Part shown: positions 4,995 to 9,252 of the stretch, piece after piece | Layout of the letters: each line of letters starts with the position of its first letter | Numbering within the stretch: position 1 is the first letter of the stretch | Origin: Sporomusaceae bacterium | Lineage (GTDB): Bacteria > Bacillota > Negativicutes > DSM-13327 | Direction: 5' to 3' | DNA: 9,252 bases | NCBI GenBank assembly: GCA_027492445.1 | Contig: JAPUES010000107.1 | Location: forward strand, 8,666 to 17,917 | Made by a program: the position numbers and the translations under genes | Notes under the pieces: generated by a model | What the model was told of the DNA's origin: nothing | Databases searched by the model: none | What the model saw: only the letters and a program-made list of their open reading frames with translations

Positions 4995-5789
4995 ATGATT
5001 CGAGTAATGGTATGTGGAGCTTATGGGAAAATGGGTCGAGAAGTATTAAAAGCGGTACATAATGATGATCAATTACTGCTTGTTGGGGCAGTGGATGTTA
5101 ACTCCAATTTCCTCGATATTGGTGATTTAATTGGGACAGGAAAGACAGGAATTATCGTTGGTAATGATTTAGAAACCGTAATCAATGATACCAAACCGCA
5201 AGTTATGGTTGATTTTACACGACCAGAAGTTGTCATGGATAATATTCGTATTGCTATTAAAAAGGGCATCTGCCCGGTGGTTGGCACGACAGGGTTATCT
5301 ACTGCTAATATGGATGAAATTCGCAGTTCCTGCGCTAAAGCCAAGGTAAATGTTTTAATAGCGCCGAATTTTTCTATCGGGGCAATTTTAATGATGAAGC
5401 TATCCCAAGAAGCGGCAAAATTCTTTCCTCATGTTGAAATTATTGAATTACACCATGATCAAAAATTGGATGCCCCCTCTGGAACAGCCTTGCTTACTGC
5501 CGAGAAAATCGCCAAAGAGCGAGGCTATATGCAGCAAGGTCATCCGGATGAAGTTGAAAAACTACCAGGAGCGCGGGGTGCTGACTTCTCGGGTATTCGC
5601 ATGCATAGTGTGCGCTTACCAGGTTATGTAGCTCACCAAGAAGTCATTTTTGGTGGACTTGGGGAAACCTTAACCATTCGTCATGACTCCATATCACGTG
5701 AATCCTTTATGCCAGGCGTTGTACTGGCCTGTAAAAAAATCCTAACAGCTAGTGGCTTAGTCTACGGCCTTGATGAACTTTTAAAATAA
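4995..5789 (+). CDS. dapB: 4-hydroxy-tetrahydrodipicolinate reductase
   Basis: The enzyme reduces the DapA product with NAD(P)H to tetrahydrodipicolinate, the step after DapA in DAP/lysine synthesis. The 264-residue length is normal. The N-terminal Rossmann domain has GAYGKMG (8-14), followed by VDFTRPEVV, VGTTGL and APNFSIGA. The catalytic/substrate domain has the signature ELHHDQKLDAPSGTAL: His153-His154 are the family catalytic pair region, Lys157 is the proton donor and DAPSGTA binds substrate. SVRLPGYVAHQEVIFGG and the C-terminal Rossmann return are intact. It is the first gene behind the lysine riboswitch; the start is ATG 4995 with AGGGGGTG at 4983-4990. In Bacillus this position before asd is held by the dipicolinate synthase genes, so dapB here is a notable replacement. 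Confidence 0.97.
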   Translation: MIRVMVCGAYGKMGREVLKAVHNDDQLLLVGAVDVNSNFLDIGDLIGTGKTGIIVGNDLETVINDTKPQVMVDFTRPEVVMDNIRIAIKKGICPVVGTTGLSTANMDEIRSSCAKAKVNVLIAPNFSIGAILMMKLSQEAAKFFPHVEIIELHHDQKLDAPSGTALLTAEKIAKERGYMQQGHPDEVEKLPGARGADFSGIRMHSVRLPGYVAHQEVIFGGLGETLTIRHDSISRESFMPGVVLACKKILTASGLVYGLDELLK

Positions 5790-5829
5790 TCTACTTTATA
5801 CTAAAAACACAATAGGGAGATGGATCACT

Positions 5830-6861
5830 TTGAAAAAATATAATGTAGCAATACTAGGGGCAACGGGTGCCGTAGGACAGGAATTCTTAGATTTAATTGC
5901 CGAGCGTAATTTTCCTTTTGATACTTTAAAATTACTGGCCTCCAGTCGTTCTGCAGGTAAAGTGATAACTTTTATGGGAAAAGACTATATTGTAGAAGAA
6001 GCAACCGATGATTCTTTCAAAAATATTGATATTGCTTTATTTGCTGGTGGCTCTGCAAGTACGAAGTTTGCTCCTGCAGCCGTAAAGCATGGCGCTATTG
6101 TTATTGATAATTCTAGTGCCTTTCGGATGGATCCAGAAGTACCTTTAATTGTGCCTGAAGTCAATCCAGAAGATATTAAGAAGCATAAAGGTATTATTGC
6201 CAATCCTAATTGCTCTACTATCATCATGGCTATGGCTTTAAAGCCATTATATAATAAGGCAAAAATTAAACGTATTATTGTATCCACCTACCAAGCTGTT
6301 TCAGGTGCAGGCAAGGAAGCAATTGATGAGCTTGACAATCAAGTAAAGGCCATTGTTGAAAATAAACCTGTTGTCGCAAACATTTTACCAAGTGCTAGCC
6401 TTAGCAAGCATTATCAAATTGCTTTTAATATTATTCCTCATATTGATGTCTTTGGGGAAGATGGTTACACGAAAGAAGAAATGAAAATGGTCCATGAAAC
6501 GCATAAAATCTTTAATGATTACAAGATGGGTATTACTACGACCACTGTCCGAGTACCGATTTACCGCAGTCACTCGGAATCCATAAATGTTGAATTTGAA
6601 GAAGATATCTCAGTAGACACGGCGCGAGAACTGCTAGCCGCTTTCCCTGGTGTCATCGTACAAGATAATCCTCAGGAAATGATATATCCCATGCCACTAT
6701 TTACTTCCAATCAAAATGAAGTCTTTGTAGGCCGTATTCGTAAAGATACTTCCGTGGCTCATGGACTTAATCTATGGGTCGTTGGCGATCAAATTCGTAA
6801 AGGCGCTGCATTAAATGCTTTGCAAATTGCAGAGTATATGATTGAACATAATTTAATTTGA
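5830..6861 (+). CDS. asd: Aspartate-semialdehyde dehydrogenase
   Basis: The enzyme reduces aspartyl phosphate with NADPH to aspartate semialdehyde, the branch point towards DAP/lysine and homoserine. The 343-residue length is typical. The N-terminal NADP fold has GATGAVGQEFL; SSRSAGK and SSAFRMDPEVPLIVPEVN follow. The catalytic Cys128 lies in ANPNCSTI and the catalytic His248 in RVPIYRSHSE. STYQAVSGAG and the C-terminal IRKGAALNALQIAEY helix are intact. The start is TTG 5830 with AGGGAGAT at 5814-5821, a somewhat wide gap of about 8-10 bases; there is no alternative ATG nearby in frame. It lies 40 bases after dapB, and its stop codon is part of the ribosome binding site of the aspartokinase gene. 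Confidence 0.97.
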   Translation: MKKYNVAILGATGAVGQEFLDLIAERNFPFDTLKLLASSRSAGKVITFMGKDYIVEEATDDSFKNIDIALFAGGSASTKFAPAAVKHGAIVIDNSSAFRMDPEVPLIVPEVNPEDIKKHKGIIANPNCSTIIMAMALKPLYNKAKIKRIIVSTYQAVSGAGKEAIDELDNQVKAIVENKPVVANILPSASLSKHYQIAFNIIPHIDVFGEDGYTKEEMKMVHETHKIFNDYKMGITTTTVRVPIYRSHSESINVEFEEDISVDTARELLAAFPGVIVQDNPQEMIYPMPLFTSNQNEVFVGRIRKDTSVAHGLNLWVVGDQIRKGAALNALQIAEYMIEHNLI

Positions 6862-6871
6862 GGTGTAAAGA

Positions 6872-8092
6872 ATGGGGATCATTGTACAAAAATTCGGCGG
6901 GACCTCCGTTGCAACTCCAGAAGCTAGAGCACTCGTCGTAAAAAAAATCCAACTTGCTCGCGCTGCTCATTATAGCCCTGTTGTTGTTGTGTCAGCCATG
7001 GGCCGTAAAGGCGAATGCTATGCTACTGATACGTTTATGGAGTTAGCCCAATCTACTTATAAAGATATTGCTAGTCGTGAACTCGATCAGATTTTATATT
7101 GCGGAGAAATGATTTCTGCCGTGCTGATGGCGGGGACACTGCAAGCTGCAGGCCTTGATGCCGTCATGCTGACTGGCGGTCAAGCTGGAATTATAACAGA
7201 TAATAATTTTAATAATGCTCGTATTCTAAAAATAGATGGAACTCGCATTTTAAACTTAGTAAAAAAAGGGATTATACCAATTGTATGTGGCTTTCAAGGA
7301 GTGAGTATTGATTATGAACTTACTACCTTAGGACGCGGTGGCAGTGATACAACCGCTGCCGCCCTTGGAGCCGCCCTCGATGCCGATATGATTGAAATTT
7401 ATACGGATGTGGATGGTATTATGACCGCTGATCCACGCATTGTCAGTAATGCTAAGATACTTGACTGTATTAGCTACGGTGAAGTATGCCAATTAGCCCA
7501 TCAAGGTGCTAAGGTAATCCATCCTCGTGCCGTAGAAATTGCTATGCAAAAAAGCATTCCCTTAGTTGTAAAATCAACTTTTTCCGATGCACCAGGTACA
7601 TTGATAACAAATGTCACCCCTGAAGATACAAAGGAAACGGCTGTAAGTGATCGCATTGCTACAGGCGTAACGTATATTAATAATATTGCCCAAATTAAAA
7701 TCAGCTTACATGATGCCAATAATAACATTGCAGGTTTTAATATTTTTAAATCTATGTCGGATAATGGGATTAGTGTGGATTTAATTAACGTTCACCCTGG
7801 GCAAATTATGTTTACGGTTGCAGAAGATCTTGCCGAAAAAGCAACTCTAAAACTTCATGAATTTGGTTGTGATGTACAAACAACCCTTGGCTGTGCAAAG
7901 GTTTCGGTCGTCGGTGGAGGAATTAATGGCGTGCCTGGTGTAATGGCGAACTTTGTAGAAGCCTTAGCCACAAACGATATTCCAATACTCCAAACCGTAG
8001 ATTCCCATACCTCAATTTCCGTTCTAATTAAAAATGCGTTTATCCAACCAGCTGTTACAGCATTACATGAAAAATTCAAATTATCTTGTTAA
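6872..8092 (+). CDS. dapG: Aspartate kinase, DapG type
   Basis: The enzyme phosphorylates L-aspartate to aspartyl phosphate, the committed step of the aspartate pathway. The 406-residue protein begins with KFGGTSV (7-13), the phosphate-binding lysine motif; SAMGRKGECYATDTF, GRGGSDTTAAALGAALDAD and EIYTDVDGIMTADPR follow in the kinase domain. The C-terminal ~140 residues form tandem ACT domains (AGFNIFKSMSDNGISVDLINV, then VPGVMANFVEALATNDIPIL), the usual site of feedback control. GRKG-x-x-YATD resembles B. subtilis DapG, which is inhibited by DAP, rather than lysine-sensitive LysC; the inhibitor here is inferred, not shown. Only 10 bases separate it from asd, and the ribosome binding site TGAGGTG begins in the asd stop codon, indicating tight coupling. 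Confidence 0.95.
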   Translation: MGIIVQKFGGTSVATPEARALVVKKIQLARAAHYSPVVVVSAMGRKGECYATDTFMELAQSTYKDIASRELDQILYCGEMISAVLMAGTLQAAGLDAVMLTGGQAGIITDNNFNNARILKIDGTRILNLVKKGIIPIVCGFQGVSIDYELTTLGRGGSDTTAAALGAALDADMIEIYTDVDGIMTADPRIVSNAKILDCISYGEVCQLAHQGAKVIHPRAVEIAMQKSIPLVVKSTFSDAPGTLITNVTPEDTKETAVSDRIATGVTYINNIAQIKISLHDANNNIAGFNIFKSMSDNGISVDLINVHPGQIMFTVAEDLAEKATLKLHEFGCDVQTTLGCAKVSVVGGGINGVPGVMANFVEALATNDIPILQTVDSHTSISVLIKNAFIQPAVTALHEKFKLSC

Positions 8093-8108
8093 GCAAGGAG
8101 AGAACAGT

Positions 8109-8990
8109 ATGAAGGGTTTTGGACGGATTTTAACGGCTATGGTAACCCCATTTCATGATGATTTTAGTGTAAACTATCAAGGAGCAGCCGACTTGGCCCG
8201 TTATTTAGTAGCCAATGGCTCGAATGGGGTTGTGGTTACTGGCAGTACTGGGGAAGCGGCTACCCTTAGTAATGAAGAAAAATTAAAGCTCTATAGTACG
8301 GTCCTTGATGCTGTAGGAGATAAAGCTACCGTGATTGCCGGCACAGGCTCTAACGATACTCGTGCTTCTATCGAATTAACACAGGCCGCAGAACGACTTG
8401 GAGTTCATGGTGCAATGCTTGTCGTTCCCTATTATAATAAACCACCCCAAGAAGGATTCTACCAGCATTTCAAAGGGATTGCAGAGGCTACCGCATTGCC
8501 TTTAGTATTATATAATGTTCCTGGTCGTACTGGGTCTAATTTATTACCAGCAACCGTTGCTCGTTTAGCTACAATCACAAATATTGTTGCCATAAAAGAA
8601 GCAAGCGGAAATCTTGAGCAGGCTGCAGAAATTATACGAATTACACCGAAGGACTTTGCACTATATAGTGGTGATGACAGCCTTACCCTCCCTATTTTAG
8701 CAGTGGGCGGTATTGGTGTTATTAGCGTAGCTGCTCATGTGGTAGGTAATGGGATGCAGGAAATGATTGCCGCTTATTTTAATAAGGATATGGCTAAAGC
8801 CCAGGCCATTCAAGGAGAGCTATTACCTTTCTTTAAAACCATGTTTATTACCACCAACCCCATTCCCGTAAAAACGGCGGTAACACTCATGGGACAAAAT
8901 TGCGGTCCATTTCGGCTGCCTTTAGTTCCACCCTCAGCAAGTGAATTTGAACAAATAGAGGCTATCTTGCGTAAAATAAATATGCTTTAA
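8109..8990 (+). CDS. dapA: 4-hydroxy-tetrahydrodipicolinate synthase
   Basis: The enzyme condenses pyruvate with aspartate semialdehyde, giving hydroxy-tetrahydrodipicolinate, the substrate of DapB and the precursor from which spore dipicolinate is made. The 293-residue TIM barrel has Lys163 (IVAIKEASGN) as the Schiff-base lysine, with Tyr135 and Arg140 (LYNVPGRTG) and Tyr109 (PYYNKPP) as catalytic partners. The GTTGE motif is GSTGE here (45-49), so Ser46 replaces the first of the two usual Thr. The frame is open further upstream, but ATG 8109 is chosen because AAGGAG (8095-8100) sits 8 bases before it and the protein then begins at the usual point, MKGFGRILTAMVTPF. An earlier ATG at 8034 would overlap dapG by 59 bases. 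The stop codon lies in the stem of the closing hairpin. Confidence 0.97.
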   Translation: MKGFGRILTAMVTPFHDDFSVNYQGAADLARYLVANGSNGVVVTGSTGEAATLSNEEKLKLYSTVLDAVGDKATVIAGTGSNDTRASIELTQAAERLGVHGAMLVVPYYNKPPQEGFYQHFKGIAEATALPLVLYNVPGRTGSNLLPATVARLATITNIVAIKEASGNLEQAAEIIRITPKDFALYSGDDSLTLPILAVGGIGVISVAAHVVGNGMQEMIAAYFNKDMAKAQAIQGELLPFFKTMFITTNPIPVKTAVTLMGQNCGPFRLPLVPPSASEFEQIEAILRKINML

Positions 8991-9041
8991 TACATACAGT
9001 ATCCCATCCAAAGCATTTTGGATGGGATACTGTATGTATTA
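8988..9041 (+). terminator. 25-bp perfect hairpin closing the dap operon
   Basis: Bases 8988-9012 are the perfect reverse complement of 9017-9041, leaving a GCAT loop. The base of the stem is the dapA stop codon TAA. No run of T follows, only AGTATAATTT, so it may terminate poorly or act mainly as a 3' barrier protecting the mRNA. Being symmetrical, it would work on either strand. Confidence 0.7.
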
Positions 9042-9082
9042 GTATAATTTACATATAATATTAACAAAGACAAGTTCATATC

Positions 9083-9112
9083 TTGCATATCTACTTTAAA
9101 ATAGGTTATAAT
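9083..9112 (+). promoter_or_regulatory. Promoter for the gene entering at the right edge
   Basis: TTGCAT (9083-9088) is followed after 18 bases by a perfect TATAAT (9107-9112). Transcription would start near 9119 and give a leader of about 105 bases. That leader holds a direct repeat GAACGGC (9127-9133 and 9158-9164) and a weak A/T hairpin at about 9171-9187. Confidence 0.6.
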
Positions 9113-9223
9113 TAGCAAAAGTGTATGAACGGCCGGTTTCTTAGCTCATTTTCTAACGAACGGCATTAAGAAAAATAACTTATTTTTTCTGTTTCATAAA
9201 AAAATTTGGAGGTGTACTTTTTT

Positions 9224-9252
9224 TTGACAAAAATACAAACTAAACTTCAGAT
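9224..9252 (+). CDS. Start of a gene cut by the window edge, probably ribonuclease J
   Basis: A TTG at 9224 is preceded by GGAGGTG (9208-9214) with a 9-base gap and opens a frame reading MTKIQTKLQ to the window end. Nine residues cannot identify a family. The guess of RNase J (rnjB) rests on synteny, since rnjB follows dapA in Bacillus; a short N-terminal tail before the first beta-lactamase-fold strand would be compatible. Confidence 0.4.

Noticed and set aside
8034..8108. 25-residue N-terminal extension of DapA
   Set aside because: It would overlap dapG; the ATG at 8109 has an ideal ribosome binding site and gives the family's usual start.

Overview
The window looks like chromosomal DNA from an endospore-forming, low-GC Firmicute. 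Every gene lies on the + strand, most starts are preceded by strong GGAGG-type ribosome binding sites, and several genes belong to sporulation-linked families (YlxY-type deacetylase, M16 protease, YlmC/YmxH). The gene order follows the Bacillus subtilis block ylxY-mlpA-ymxH-(dpaA-dpaB)-asd-dapG-dapA-rnjB. Here, however, an amidase, dut, a small membrane protein, a stress-protein-like gene and dapB are interspersed, and dpaAB is absent from the slot. This version of the block fits a Negativicutes spore-former such as the Sporomusa/Pelosinus group. That placement is inference from gene content, not a database result.

Bases 1-1477 hold the tail of a YlxY-like polysaccharide deacetylase with a strong intrinsic terminator, then a roughly 200-base leader with a repeated, mutually exclusive hairpin element and a possible 24-codon ORF, then a secreted zinc N-acetylmuramoyl-L-alanine amidase closed by a second hairpin. 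Bases 1478-3906 hold the M16 zinc protease (mlpA-like), overlapped by a dUTPase gene, then an unrecognised three-segment membrane protein and a YlmC/YmxH PRC-barrel protein. Bases 3907-4584 hold a YflT/general-stress-protein-17M-like glycine-zipper protein. It has its own possible forespore-type promoter and an inverted repeat that runs into its ribosome binding site.

Bases 4601-8990 form a lysine/diaminopimelate operon. A consensus-like promoter, a full lysine riboswitch (L box) with P1, antiterminator and intrinsic terminator, and a second promoter downstream of that terminator precede dapB, asd, dapG and dapA. These genes supply aspartokinase, aspartate-semialdehyde dehydrogenase, dihydrodipicolinate synthase and dihydrodipicolinate reductase. 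Together they convert aspartate to tetrahydrodipicolinate, the precursor of meso-DAP and lysine; the intermediate made by DapA is also the precursor of spore dipicolinate. A 25-bp perfect hairpin starting in the dapA stop codon closes the operon. A new promoter and a leader of about 105 nt then lead into the first codons of a gene that by position is probably RNase J.

No tRNA, rRNA, CRISPR array or insertion sequence is visible. I see no wholly new system. The less ordinary signals are regulatory: a hairpin that competes for the 5' strand of riboswitch P1, a promoter that would bypass the riboswitch, the triple repeat upstream of the amidase, and the forespore-like promoter before the stress-protein gene.
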